From Acidimicrobiales bacterium (GTDB lineage Bacteria > Actinomycetota > Acidimicrobiia > Acidimicrobiales > UBA8592), in contig JASLWO010000047.1 in the NCBI GenBank assembly GCA_030740795.1, positions 1 through 64,000 on the forward strand: 64,000 bases of DNA, given 5' to 3'. Of this stretch, positions 9,974 to 18,884 are shown piece by piece (positions within the stretch are counted from its first letter, which is position 1; each line of letters opens with the position of its first letter). The notes under the pieces were generated by a model. That model searched no databases and was not told the origin of the DNA. It was given only the letters and a program-made list of their open reading frames with translations. The position numbers were made by a program, and so were the translations under genes.

Positions 9974-10804
9974 CTATCCTATTTCTACTCTGTGTAAGTC
10001 GTCGCCTAGTTCAATTCTTCCGGAGAAATGTTGGGATGCTATCTCTTCCCATTCTTCTCCTTGTCCTGAAGGGAAAGCGGGTACGTAATGTGTTAAAACA
10101 AGTGTTTCTATTCCAGCGCGTTCTGCGGTTTGTGAAGCTTCTTCAACCGAAGAGTGGTAATCGCAAACATCTTGTAGGCGTTGGAGAGGAATATTCTCAA
10201 TAATGTCCTTACGTATAACGGTATGAACAAGTCCTTTCGCTCCGGTACATAATTTGTCCAGGCCAGCACATGGGATGGTGTCTCCTGCTACAACAACAGC
10301 ATCATTTCCATGGTCGAAGCGGAACGCAATGGTGGGGCCTACTGGTCGGTGGTCTGTCGGTTCAGTAGATATTTTTACGTCACCTTTTAATTTCACTACT
10401 CCACTTTCGATTTCAGTAACATTCACTGCTGGAGGTTCGTTGAGATCTTCGTGATGGTCTATTCGGTATTTGATGTCGAAGCTAAGGAAATGTAAAAGCC
10501 TGTCAACCACCTCTTTTGTTCCAGGTGGGCCAACGATTTGAAGAGGTTCCTGTTCTGTGAACGTGGCGATCCAAGCAGATGTGATGACGTCATTTAAGTC
10601 AGTTATGTGGTCACTATGAAGGTGTGTGATCAAGACCCCATTGAGCATGTTGGCGCCGCATCCTGCGGCTGCCAACCGCATGAGAACGCCTCTACCTGCG
10701 TCAACTAGGTAGTTTTCTTCACCAGCTTGTATCAGGGTTGCTGGTCCTGCCCGGTTGGGGTCCGGGATTGGAGAGCCAGTTCCGAGAAGAGTGATAGCTA
10801 TCAT
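9974..10804 (-). CDS. metallo-beta-lactamase fold hydrolase (RNase Z/AtsA-like)
   Basis: A 276-residue MBL-fold protein that opens with ITLLGTGSPIPDPNRAG, as in the ribonuclease Z and MBL-type arylsulfatase branch. Metal-binding motif HLHSDH at residues 61-66; later ligands probably H195-type in TDHRPVG, the Asp of VVAGDTIP, and the His of LTHYVP. It lacks the exosite expected of true tRNase Z. Position between a sulfatase and a dehalogenase suggests hydrolysis of a small ester, lactone or sulfate ester rather than tRNA processing (inference). 24 bases downstream of the sulfatase gene. Confidence 0.85.
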   Translation of the reverse strand: MIAITLLGTGSPIPDPNRAGPATLIQAGEENYLVDAGRGVLMRLAAAGCGANMLNGVLITHLHSDHITDLNDVITSAWIATFTEQEPLQIVGPPGTKEVVDRLLHFLSFDIKYRIDHHEDLNEPPAVNVTEIESGVVKLKGDVKISTEPTDHRPVGPTIAFRFDHGNDAVVVAGDTIPCAGLDKLCTGAKGLVHTVIRKDIIENIPLQRLQDVCDYHSSVEEASQTAERAGIETLVLTHYVPAFPSGQGEEWEEIASQHFSGRIELGDDLHRVEIG

Positions 10805-10828
10805 TGTTTCCTCCTGTTAAATAGCGAT

Positions 10829-13102
10829 CTATTGTCTTGCGTTTTCAGCTCGCGCCTGAGCTTTATCTGCATCGGGTGCTCTTTTGGCTGCGAGTTGGAT
10901 TTCGATTTGGTGTAGTTGCCCTGCAAAAGGAAAAGGGCTTTCATATTGAGGTGAGACAGCTGACCCGTGGTCGTAACCTATGCTTGAGCCTACGGAAGAG
11001 ATCATTCTCATGAATAGGGGAACCTCTACAGATCCGGATAGTTCTCCGTTGATGTAGATTTCAATTTCTCCGCCTTCTTTGAGTCTGCGGAATTGAGCGA
11101 GAAGTGTCGAGTTTCCGGTTGGGACCTCAACGGTGGACGTTACAACCGAATGGTTGTCAAATGCGTTGTAATCTACAACTAAGCGCTCTTTTTGTATGAA
11201 TATTGATATGCCAGAGTTCTCTGTTCCTGTTGAGAATAGTACTCCCTCGTCGTTTTTTTCTCGGGTGACTGTGGCTGTCAGGTCAAAGCTTCTTCCACCA
11301 ATTGCTGCACTTGCTTGACCTGGTATGGGAGACATTGGAGGCCTGTAGACATATTTTCGGCTCGTTGGGTGCGGTGACAAGTCTCTGAATCGTGCTCCAA
11401 ATAATTCAAACCCTCTGTCATCAAGTGGAAGAACGCCGTGCTTTTCAGCTTCTTCCCACCATAGGTTCTGCAACTCTGCCAATTTTTTTGGTTCGGACTC
11501 AGCGAGGTCATTGCATTCGGACCAGTCATCAGTGAGTTTGTATAGTTCCCATTGCTCGGTGTCGTAATCCGCGCCTTGTTGGTGGCGGCAAACAGCTTTC
11601 CATTCTCCTGCTATGAGCGCCCTGCTGCCCATGTTCTCAAAGTATTGGACTGTGTTGTTAGAAATTCCGTTTGGGTCTGTAAGAAGATGAGCGAAAGAAT
11701 GACCTGAGATTGGAATTTGTGGAATGCCTTTATATGTTTCGGGTGCTTGGATGTCTAGTATTTCAAAAAGAGTAGGTGCGATGTCAGAAACATTTGCGAA
11801 TTGGTTTCGTAACGTACCCTGGTTTTTCTCCTCAATTCCTTTAGGCCAATGAATGATCATGGGGACGTGCACGCCTCCTTCATGAGTATTTTGTTTATAC
11901 CATTTGAACGGGGTGTTACCTGCTTGCGCCCATCCCCATGGGTAATTGGTGTGACTATGTGGTCCCCCTATGTCATCAATGTTTTCAATGGCTTGATTTG
12001 GGGTTTCTAATATCCCATTGAAAAACTTCATTTCGTGCATGACCCCAAATGGGCCTCCTTCTTGAGAAGCTCCGTTATCTGAGAGAAGAATGAAGATTGT
12101 GTTATCTAGTTCGTCTGCGTCATGTAAACCGTTTACTAGGCGACCAATTTGGTCATCTGTATGGTCTAGGAAAGCTGCGAATGCTTCTTGGAGGCGCGCG
12201 GCTAAGAGTTTCTGATTTTTTGGTAGTTCATCCCATTTTTCCACTCCAGGGTTTCTGGGAGCTAATTGTGTTCCTGATGGGATTACTCCAAGTTCTAACT
12301 GACGGTTATGCCAGCGTTCACGAAAGACATCCCAACCTTCATCGAAAACACCTCTGTACTTAGCTAAGTAATCGGGAGGGGCTTGGTGGGGAGCATGAGT
12401 AGCGCCGAATGGGAGATATGCAAAGAACGGGCGGTCTGGTCGAATTCCTTTTGAATCAGCGATCATTTCCAGAAGGTTGTCAACAATGTCTTCACTTAGG
12501 TGATAGCCATCTTCTGGTTTCGCAGGAGGTTCAACAGAATGATTGTCTCTGACAAGGTCAGGGTGAAATTGATCTGTTTCTCCTTCTAGGAAACCATAGA
12601 AACGATCAAACCCTCTGCCAAGAGGCCATTGGTCAAACGGGCCAGCGGCTGAACAGTTTTCCATCGGAGCTAAGTGCCATTTCCCAGCACAAAACGTGGC
12701 GTAGCCTTCTTCTTGGAAAATCTCAGCCATAGTCGCTGCTTCATTGGTTATGTGCCCAAGCATGTGCGGAAATCCAGTGCGGAAATTGGAAACTGACCTC
12801 ATCCCAACCACATGCTGGGATCGACCAGTGAGAAGTGCTGCTCTTGTAGGTGAACAGAGCGGCGTGACATGAAAGTTCGTGAACTGAAGTCCACGAGTTG
12901 CTAAAGCATCAATATTTTTTGTATCAATAGAAGATCCATAGCACCCCAACTGAGCGAATCCCGTGTCGTCCAATAGAACCACTACTACGTTCGGGGTTTC
13001 TTCACCAGGGTGATTTGGGGACTCAAACCAAGGCTCTGACTCTTTTAACGTTCTTCCGATAGTTCCCTTAAAGCTGCTCTCTTGACCAGATAATTTTGAC
13101 AT
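10829..13102 (-). CDS. type I sulfatase (arylsulfatase family)
   Basis: Formylglycine-dependent sulfatase of 757 residues. The start is set at ATG 13102 (MSKLSGQESS) because it has an AGGGGAC ribosome site and lies 8 bases after the tetR stop; the track start would overlap tetR by 97 bases. Seen: the metal-binding VVVLLDDTGFAQLGCYG (residues 39-56), and the maturation motif CSPTRAALLTGR with Cys83, Pro85 and Arg87, where the Cys becomes formylglycine. The central region carries NGASQEGG and GGVHVPMIIHWP. The last 150 residues look like a beta-sandwich. There is no signal peptide, so it probably acts in the cytoplasm. No formylglycine-generating enzyme is encoded in the window. Confidence 0.92.
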   Translation of the reverse strand: MSKLSGQESSFKGTIGRTLKESEPWFESPNHPGEETPNVVVVLLDDTGFAQLGCYGSSIDTKNIDALATRGLQFTNFHVTPLCSPTRAALLTGRSQHVVGMRSVSNFRTGFPHMLGHITNEAATMAEIFQEEGYATFCAGKWHLAPMENCSAAGPFDQWPLGRGFDRFYGFLEGETDQFHPDLVRDNHSVEPPAKPEDGYHLSEDIVDNLLEMIADSKGIRPDRPFFAYLPFGATHAPHQAPPDYLAKYRGVFDEGWDVFRERWHNRQLELGVIPSGTQLAPRNPGVEKWDELPKNQKLLAARLQEAFAAFLDHTDDQIGRLVNGLHDADELDNTIFILLSDNGASQEGGPFGVMHEMKFFNGILETPNQAIENIDDIGGPHSHTNYPWGWAQAGNTPFKWYKQNTHEGGVHVPMIIHWPKGIEEKNQGTLRNQFANVSDIAPTLFEILDIQAPETYKGIPQIPISGHSFAHLLTDPNGISNNTVQYFENMGSRALIAGEWKAVCRHQQGADYDTEQWELYKLTDDWSECNDLAESEPKKLAELQNLWWEEAEKHGVLPLDDRGFELFGARFRDLSPHPTSRKYVYRPPMSPIPGQASAAIGGRSFDLTATVTREKNDEGVLFSTGTENSGISIFIQKERLVVDYNAFDNHSVVTSTVEVPTGNSTLLAQFRRLKEGGEIEIYINGELSGSVEVPLFMRMISSVGSSIGYDHGSAVSPQYESPFPFAGQLHQIEIQLAAKRAPDADKAQARAENARQ

Positions 13103-13110
13103 TCTGTCCC

Positions 13111-13725
13111 CTATTCGACGACTGGTAGCAGGCGGTCGATAGCGTTGCTCCAGGCTCTGCGGGTTTGTCTGGGTGTTCGGTTCAGTGTTCGCCGAAACTG
13201 CTCCCATGATTCGACCGAAGTGAGAACTGAGATAGCAGCGACTGTGTCCTCACGACCGGCCGGGTTGAGTGTGCGCAGTTCGAGGTCGAAGTGAACGCGA
13301 ATCTGGTTGGAGAGTACCAGCCGAGTGGAGTCAATCTGTTTCGCTGCAATCGGACTACCCTGGAAATTCTTACGGTTGAGCAGTTGGAGAGGGTGGAGTT
13401 TCTCGTGAAGTGCAACTAGGACTCCAGTGAAAGCTGCTACACGTTGCTTGCGATTACCGGTGGCAGTCTCTGGAAAGGTGAGCAGTTCAGGGAAACGCTC
13501 CTCAATGCGAGCGGTAGCGTCGCTTCGTAGCTCATCAAGCGTCTCGAAATATCGGTACATAGATGCAATCGACACGCCCGCTCGTTTCGCGACCTCCTCT
13601 GGGCTGGGTGCGCTTCCATGTTCCAATACGAGATCGATGAATGCATCAACTGCCGATGCGCGCCGTTCAGAGCGTCTGACGGCGTGTCCATGAGTAAGTG
13701 GTAGATTCTGAGACTTATTGATCAT
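13111..13725 (-). CDS. TetR family transcriptional regulator
   Basis: A 204-residue regulator with an N-terminal helix-turn-helix (PEEVAKRAGVSIASMYRYFETLDELRSDA, residues 42-70) and a helical ligand-binding C-terminal domain. It is the first gene of the operon tetR-sulfatase-MBL-dehalogenase-DUF1330, and a strong nested palindrome lies 70-90 bases upstream, so autoregulation and control of the operon by a pathway compound are likely (inference). Composition is unusual: the line at 13561 has 38 G+C of 60, well above the surroundings, suggesting recent acquisition. Start ATG at 13725. Confidence 0.92.
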   Translation of the reverse strand: MINKSQNLPLTHGHAVRRSERRASAVDAFIDLVLEHGSAPSPEEVAKRAGVSIASMYRYFETLDELRSDATARIEERFPELLTFPETATGNRKQRVAAFTGVLVALHEKLHPLQLLNRKNFQGSPIAAKQIDSTRLVLSNQIRVHFDLELRTLNPAGREDTVAAISVLTSVESWEQFRRTLNRTPRQTRRAWSNAIDRLLPVVE

Positions 13726-13770
13726 GACGCTGTGGTCCCGTTAATATCGCTGGACAGTGCTTTGGTGAAT

Positions 13771-13819
13771 ATTCTGATACCAATTTCATACATGATAGTG
13801 ATACTATCACTATCAGAAT
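13771..13819. promoter_or_regulatory. nested palindromic operator upstream of tetR
   Basis: GATAGTGATA at 13794-13803 and TATCACTATC at 13805-13814 form a perfect palindrome with a single central base. A second inverted repeat overlaps it: ATTCTGATA at 13771-13779 and TATCAGAAT at 13811-13819. TetR dimers bind such sites, and the location just upstream of the regulator gene makes it the probable operator, with the outer repeat possibly a second site or a looped arrangement. The rest of the 13726-13900 gap shows no gene. Confidence 0.7.
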
Positions 13820-13900
13820 AGACTGCAACTATTGCTTTCAAAGACGTTGGTGAAAATCAGAGCTTCCATCGACCTACCCTTATTTAACCGATGGATTGAA

Positions 13901-14884
13901 TTAGTATTTTATGGAAGAAAGGTCGCTAAGAGTACGGCTACAAATACAGGTCTCCCAGTCAGGGTATTTTCTATGAAAGGCTTTTGCTATTTTCTTTATT
14001 TCGTCACGGCCTACTTCTGGCATCATAATATCCGTGGTTGATTGGCACCGAATATAAATATTCCCCGGTGGGAAAAACCTAAGAATTTCACTTTCAACTA
14101 TCCCCTCTTCGCTTTCATTGTCAAGAATGCTGAGCCCATCAATCCGTTTAGTCTTGCCTGTGCTCAGCCGATACCGGATGAACTCCAAGAACGAACTTAT
14201 TGAATCTCTGATCAGATTTACCTTCGAACCAGGAATTGATGTCCAACGGACAGGGATTTCTAAAATGGAAAAGTTATGTCGGTATGCGAGATCGAGGATT
14301 TCTGCGTCTTGCGCAAACCCTTTCACTCTTGAAGATGAAAATAGTATTTTGGCAACTGGGCTTTTGTATGCCTTAAACCCGCATTGGGTATCCGAGATTC
14401 TATGCCTAGTTAGTAATCGCAAAAGGAAGGAGAATCCAATGGTTACAAATCTTCGTGTGCTGGTGATTCCTTGAGTTTGTGATCCTTCAATTGATCGTGA
14501 TCCTACGACAATGTGATGTGTCTGAAGTCCTTTTATTGCAGGTTCCATAGCGGATAGGTCAGTGGCCATATCTGCATCCATTGTGATTATTATTGGCGCA
14601 TTTGCAGCCGCTACTCCGGTTCGTAGCGCACTTCCTTTCCCAGTATTTTTGGGTTTCGTTATTACTTTCCCATTCGGAAAGAAATCGTTGATGATTTGCT
14701 GGCAGATCAAACTTGTACCGTCAGTGCTTCCATCATCAACGACGATCAGTTCAATGTCTTTCGGATCATGGTTTATGGCACATAACGCATCTAATAACGG
14801 AGGGAGTCTCCTCTCCTCATTAAACGCGGGTAGGACAATGGATAGCTTTGCTGAGCTATTGAAGATGTATTCGTTTTGCCTCAT
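13901..14884 (-). CDS. family 2 glycosyltransferase, dolichyl-phosphate sugar synthase-like
   Basis: GT-A fold transferase of 327 residues: LSIVLPAFNEERRLPPLLDAL near the N-terminus, the nucleotide-sugar motif VVDDGSTDGT, the NTGKGSALRTGVAAA segment, and the metal-binding DADMATD. The FSFLLRLLTRHRISDTQCGFKAYK stretch is typical of the DPM1/ALG5 group that charges polyprenyl phosphate with a sugar. Hydrophobicity after the catalytic domain is low, so it is peripheral rather than polytopic. The C-terminal 80 residues are not recognised. Followed in the operon sense by nothing on this strand; four bases downstream of the phosphopantetheinyl transferase stop. Confidence 0.85.
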   Translation of the reverse strand: MRQNEYIFNSSAKLSIVLPAFNEERRLPPLLDALCAINHDPKDIELIVVDDGSTDGTSLICQQIINDFFPNGKVITKPKNTGKGSALRTGVAAANAPIIITMDADMATDLSAMEPAIKGLQTHHIVVGSRSIEGSQTQGITSTRRFVTIGFSFLLRLLTRHRISDTQCGFKAYKSPVAKILFSSSRVKGFAQDAEILDLAYRHNFSILEIPVRWTSIPGSKVNLIRDSISSFLEFIRYRLSTGKTKRIDGLSILDNESEEGIVESEILRFFPPGNIYIRCQSTTDIMMPEVGRDEIKKIAKAFHRKYPDWETCICSRTLSDLSSIKY

Positions 14885-14887
14885 GGC

Positions 14888-15550
14888 CTAATTTTCGGAC
14901 TGTGCGATCGGAACTTCAATAGCTGTCAAGATTATGCCCTGCTGTATCGCGAATTTCCCGAAAAGTTTTTTAAATGGGCCTTTCTTTTGAATCTGCACTG
15001 TGAAGGTGTTCTCGTCGCTGTGGAAATCAATGTGGGCTTCTTGAAATCCTAACCATTGGTGGGTGACGGGATACCAGGCTTTGAAAGTCGCCTCTTTCGC
15101 TGAGAAAAGAATTTTTCCTGGATGTAGATAATTAGAACCTTTAACTTTTTGAACCCATTCCTTTTCTTCTCTATCTCCTATTCTTGAAAGAACTTTCTCG
15201 GGTAGAGGTTCATCTATTTCCGCGTCTAGACCCAATGTAAGAAACTCGGATGTTTTAGCTACCGCTGCGGCCGCGTACCCTCGTGAATGCGTTATTGACC
15301 CCACGACAGTGGCTGGCCAGATGGGTTCACCTTTTTCTCCTGCAGGGACCTGTGACGGTGTTATGGTGAGCGTTTCCATAGCTAGTTGAGCGCACTCTCT
15401 CCCGGCGGTAAATTCCCGTCTTCGGTTTTGTGAAACATTTTCAAGGTAACTTTGTTCTTCTTCTGAGAGGAAAGATTCGTCAACTGTTACGCCGCGGTTC
15501 TCAATAGCGACTACTGAGCTTGAAAATAAGTTCTCTAGTCTTCTTCCCAT
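14888..15550 (-). CDS. 4'-phosphopantetheinyl transferase, EntD/Sfp type
   Basis: Transfers phosphopantetheine from CoA to carrier proteins. The 220 residues include RREFTAGRECAQLAM (residues 43-57), the GSITHSRGYAAAAVA segment, the Mg-binding GLDAE, and FSAKEATFKAW with the catalytic Glu/Lys. This set and the length match the EntD subgroup rather than the short AcpS. No polyketide or peptide synthetase lies nearby, so the target carrier protein is elsewhere. Start ATG at 15550. Confidence 0.9.
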   Translation of the reverse strand: MGRRLENLFSSSVVAIENRGVTVDESFLSEEEQSYLENVSQNRRREFTAGRECAQLAMETLTITPSQVPAGEKGEPIWPATVVGSITHSRGYAAAAVAKTSEFLTLGLDAEIDEPLPEKVLSRIGDREEKEWVQKVKGSNYLHPGKILFSAKEATFKAWYPVTHQWLGFQEAHIDFHSDENTFTVQIQKKGPFKKLFGKFAIQQGIILTAIEVPIAQSEN

Positions 15551-15608
15551 ACTTTGGACCGTACCCTACCGATCTCGTTGTAGGGCATATACGTGCTTGA
15601 CTATGTGA

Positions 15609-17036
15609 TTATTTTTTAGCGGAACGTTCATTCAAAATTTGGTTAATGAGTTTCCCATCTGCCTGACCAGATGTCGCTTTCATTATTTGCCCGACAAAAA
15701 AGCCTTGGACTTTTTTCTCACCAGCGCAAAACCGTTCCCACTCGTCAGAATGTGACGTGATGAGTTCATCCACTAGGTTCTCTACTTCGCTTGTATCAAT
15801 TGCTTCAAATCCTGACTCCGCCGCGATATTTGATGGATTTCCACCCTGTTCCACTAGTTCTTCAAGTATTTTTTTTGCTTGCGTGTTTGTGATCTTGGCT
15901 TCTTCTTCCATTTGGGCCAGTTGTGCCAGAGTTTGCGGAGTTAGCTGACCTAGTCCATCGGGTAAGTTATTTACAAGGTGTTTGATCACTTGATTAGGTG
16001 AACCTCCAGATGTGATAGTTTCGGTTGCGAAGGAGTCATGATTACGTTCAACGAGTAAAGCTATATCGCTGGGTTTCGCTCCAGACAGGTCTAACAATTC
16101 TTTCCGTCGTTCCGCTGGCAGTTCTGGCAGTTCTTGGTCGATCTTTGTGATTGTTTCTTTACTTGGGTTTAAGGGTACGAGGTCCGGTTCAGGGAAATAC
16201 CTGTAATCTTCAGCGTCTTCTTTGGACCTACCGGAACGAGTCCTTCCTGCGTTTTCATCCCAGTGGCGTGTTTCTTGCTTAGGGGATTCACCGTTTTCGT
16301 AGAGTCCTATGTGGCGGTTCGCTTCATAATCGATTGCGCGCCCTAATGATTTAAGCGAGTTAACGTTTTTGATTTCACACCTTGTCCGCAAGTTCGTTTC
16401 TCCGATATCGCGGATTGAAACATTAGCATCTACCCGTATCGAACCTTCTTCCATCTTCGCGTCAGATACCCCGAGGGTTAGGAGAATGGCGCGTAGCTCT
16501 GAAACGTATGCTTTAGCTTGGTCAATGGTGTGGATCTCTGGTTTGGTTACGATCTCAATCAATGGGACACCTGCCCGGTTGTAATCAACTAGTGAATAGT
16601 CCGCTCCGGAGATTCGGCCGCTTGTCCCGATATGGGTGGTTTTGCCCGTGTCTTCTTCTATGTGTGCTCGTTCAATTCCTATCGTTATACCGTTTGGTAA
16701 ATCAAGGCGACCATCAGAGTTCGTTGGCAAATCGTATTGACTGATTTGGAAATCTTTAGGCATGTCTGGATAAAAATAATTTTTTCTAGCGAAAACCGAT
16801 CGGTTAACCGTGCAATTCAACGCTCTGCCTAGTTGCATTGCGAAATAAACTGCTTTTTCGTTGACGACTGGCAATGATCCAGGAAGTCCAAGGCACACTG
16901 GGCACACGTTTGTGTTGGGTTCATTTCCAAACTGGTTGAGGCAACCGCAGAAAAGCTTTGTTGTTGTAGCCAATTCAGCATGAACTTCCAGACCTACTAC
17001 AAGTTCCCAGTTCTCTTTGAAAATTTCTGGGCTCAT
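15609..17036 (-). CDS. gatB: Asp-tRNA(Asn)/Glu-tRNA(Gln) amidotransferase subunit B
   Basis: Kinase/tRNA-binding subunit of the GatCAB amidotransferase, which makes Gln-tRNA or Asn-tRNA by transamidation. 475 residues, normal. The GatB signature LVGLEVHAELATTTKLFCGC with Cys, VCPVCLGLPGSLPVVN, and RAHIEEDTGKTTH are present, followed by the helical YqeY-like tail. Its ATG overlaps the gatA stop by four bases. Its presence fits an organism lacking GlnRS and/or AsnRS. Confidence 0.97.
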   Translation of the reverse strand: MSPEIFKENWELVVGLEVHAELATTTKLFCGCLNQFGNEPNTNVCPVCLGLPGSLPVVNEKAVYFAMQLGRALNCTVNRSVFARKNYFYPDMPKDFQISQYDLPTNSDGRLDLPNGITIGIERAHIEEDTGKTTHIGTSGRISGADYSLVDYNRAGVPLIEIVTKPEIHTIDQAKAYVSELRAILLTLGVSDAKMEEGSIRVDANVSIRDIGETNLRTRCEIKNVNSLKSLGRAIDYEANRHIGLYENGESPKQETRHWDENAGRTRSGRSKEDAEDYRYFPEPDLVPLNPSKETITKIDQELPELPAERRKELLDLSGAKPSDIALLVERNHDSFATETITSGGSPNQVIKHLVNNLPDGLGQLTPQTLAQLAQMEEEAKITNTQAKKILEELVEQGGNPSNIAAESGFEAIDTSEVENLVDELITSHSDEWERFCAGEKKVQGFFVGQIMKATSGQADGKLINQILNERSAKK

Positions 17037-18484
17037 GTTCCGGCCTGTTCCAAGGTTTCTGCTACCTGATACATCACTGATTCATTCATCGGCGGGGCAA
17101 GTATTTGAATCCCTATTGGCATCCCATCGCTTCCTATTCCAAACGGAACAGAAATCGCGGGATGTCCAACAAGGTTCGATGGAATGGTACACACGTCGTT
17201 TACATACATTGTCATGGGGTCGCTTACCTTCTCCCCTATTTTGAAAGCGGTGCAGGGTGATGTGGGTGAAAGCAGCACATCATAGTCTTTGTACAAATCT
17301 GCGAAATTCTCTGCGAGGAGTCTCCGCACTTTCAGGGCTTTCCCATAATACGCGTCGTAATACCCTGCTGATAAAGCGTACGTTCCTAGCATTATTCTTC
17401 TTTTTACTTCGTCTCCGAATCCCTCTGTTCTCGTATTGATGTTCATTTCATTTAAGTTATTTCCGTCAACCCGTAATCCGTAACGGACCCCGTCATAACG
17501 ACTGAGATTGCTTGATGCTTCTGCGGGAGCGATCAGGTAATAGGCGGATAAACAGTACAAGGCTGCTGGTAGGGAAACTTCCTCTACTTGAGCTCCCGCA
17601 TTAGACAAGGCGGTGACAGCTTCGTTTGCGCGTGCAATCACCTCATCGCTGATTCCATCTATTCCCCCCATCAGTTCTTTGATTACCCCTACTTTAAGAT
17701 TGTTGATCCCTTGACCAAGTAAATCCGTGAATGGGCTGGGAGCTTCTTTAATGCTTGTTGAGTCCAATGGGTCGAAACCGCCGATTACTTCATGCACGAT
17801 TGCCGCGTCTTTCACTGAATTGGCGAAAGGGCCTACTTGATCTAAGGAACTAGCGAATGCTAGAAGCCCGTATCGTGAAACCCCGCCATATGTGGGCTTT
17901 ACCCCTACTACTCCGCAAAGAGATGCGGGTTGGCGAATTGACCCTCCAGTATCTGAACCTATTGCAATGGGGGCGAATCCGGCTGCTACTGCTGCTGCGC
18001 TACCGCCGCTTGATCCGCCCGGAACGCATGAAAAGTCATGGGGGTTTCGTGTCGGGCCAAAGGCCGAATTTTCAGTCGAGCTTCCCATTGCGAATTCATC
18101 AAGATTCGTTTTTCCTATAATCGTCGCTCCCGCTTCTTTTAGTTTCCTAACAACGGTCGCGTCATATGGGGGTTTCCATTGTTGCAGAATCTTTGAACTG
18201 GCTGTGGTCGGGATTCCTCTAGTGCATAGGTTGTCCTTAATTGCGACGGGAACTCCGGCTAAAGGTCCCGGGTTGCCTCCTTTAGAAACCAATTTATCTA
18301 TTTCATTTGCTAATGCTCTAGCTTCATCAATAGTTACCAGATTGAAGGCGTGCACGTCTTTTTCATTGTCCTCGATCTGGTTGAGGTATTGTTCAAGCGT
18401 TTCGGCTGCGGAAATCTCACCCGATGCGACATTTGCAGCTATTGAGCTGGCACTTTGGTAATGATCAGGGATAGCGCTGGTCAT
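17033..18484 (-). CDS. gatA: Asp-tRNA(Asn)/Glu-tRNA(Gln) amidotransferase subunit A
   Basis: Amidase subunit releasing ammonia from glutamine. 483 residues. The amidase signature is visible with the Ser-cisSer-Lys triad: Lys in AIKDNLCTRG (about 82) and the Gly/Ser-rich PGGSSGGSAAAVAAG and SDTGGSIRQPASLCG. Both ends overlap neighbours by four bases (gatC ATGA and gatB ATGA), so the three subunits are co-translated. Confidence 0.97.
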   Translation of the reverse strand: MTSAIPDHYQSASSIAANVASGEISAAETLEQYLNQIEDNEKDVHAFNLVTIDEARALANEIDKLVSKGGNPGPLAGVPVAIKDNLCTRGIPTTASSKILQQWKPPYDATVVRKLKEAGATIIGKTNLDEFAMGSSTENSAFGPTRNPHDFSCVPGGSSGGSAAAVAAGFAPIAIGSDTGGSIRQPASLCGVVGVKPTYGGVSRYGLLAFASSLDQVGPFANSVKDAAIVHEVIGGFDPLDSTSIKEAPSPFTDLLGQGINNLKVGVIKELMGGIDGISDEVIARANEAVTALSNAGAQVEEVSLPAALYCLSAYYLIAPAEASSNLSRYDGVRYGLRVDGNNLNEMNINTRTEGFGDEVKRRIMLGTYALSAGYYDAYYGKALKVRRLLAENFADLYKDYDVLLSPTSPCTAFKIGEKVSDPMTMYVNDVCTIPSNLVGHPAISVPFGIGSDGMPIGIQILAPPMNESVMYQVAETLEQAGT

Positions 18485-18783
18485 GGTTGTTCACCAAGAA
18501 TTTTAGGCACTAAGAACCTTCCGTCTTCAACTGCTGGAGCTTCGTTGAGGAAATCAGATGGTTTTAGCATCGGTTGAGGTGCGTCTTCACGCATTGTGTT
18601 CTCAACGGGGAGCGGGTGGGACATAGGTTCTACATCGTCGAGTTCTAATGCTTCTACGTCTGCAGCATGTGTCAAGACCGCTCCGAGTTGTTCGGTGAAA
18701 CGGCTTAGTTCGTCTTCGGTGAGGCGGAGGCGGGCAAGGTACGCGACGTGTGTTACTTCCTCAGGTGTTATGGGTTCTGACAT
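18481..18783 (-). CDS. gatC: Asp-tRNA(Asn)/Glu-tRNA(Gln) amidotransferase subunit C
   Basis: Small stabilising subunit of GatCAB, 100 residues from ATG 18783 (MSEPITPEEVTHVAYLARLRL); an adjacent ATG one codon earlier is equally usable, and the track start at 18801 adds residues not typical of the family. The helix VTHVAYLARLRLTEDELSRFTEQLGAVL and the tail PLPVENTMREDAP match GatC. Confidence 0.93.
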   Translation of the reverse strand: MSEPITPEEVTHVAYLARLRLTEDELSRFTEQLGAVLTHAADVEALELDDVEPMSHPLPVENTMREDAPQPMLKPSDFLNEAPAVEDGRFLVPKILGEQP

Positions 18784-18884
18784 CATGACGAGTCTACCCA
18801 ACTCAAGACGCTGTGGTCCCTATGGTTCTTATCTGAAGTCATATACATCTGGCTTAAGATTATTGACGTCTGTGCGTTGTTTTA

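Noticed and set aside
17892-18461. 189-aa plus-strand ORF
   Set aside because: Antisense to gatA with no family features.
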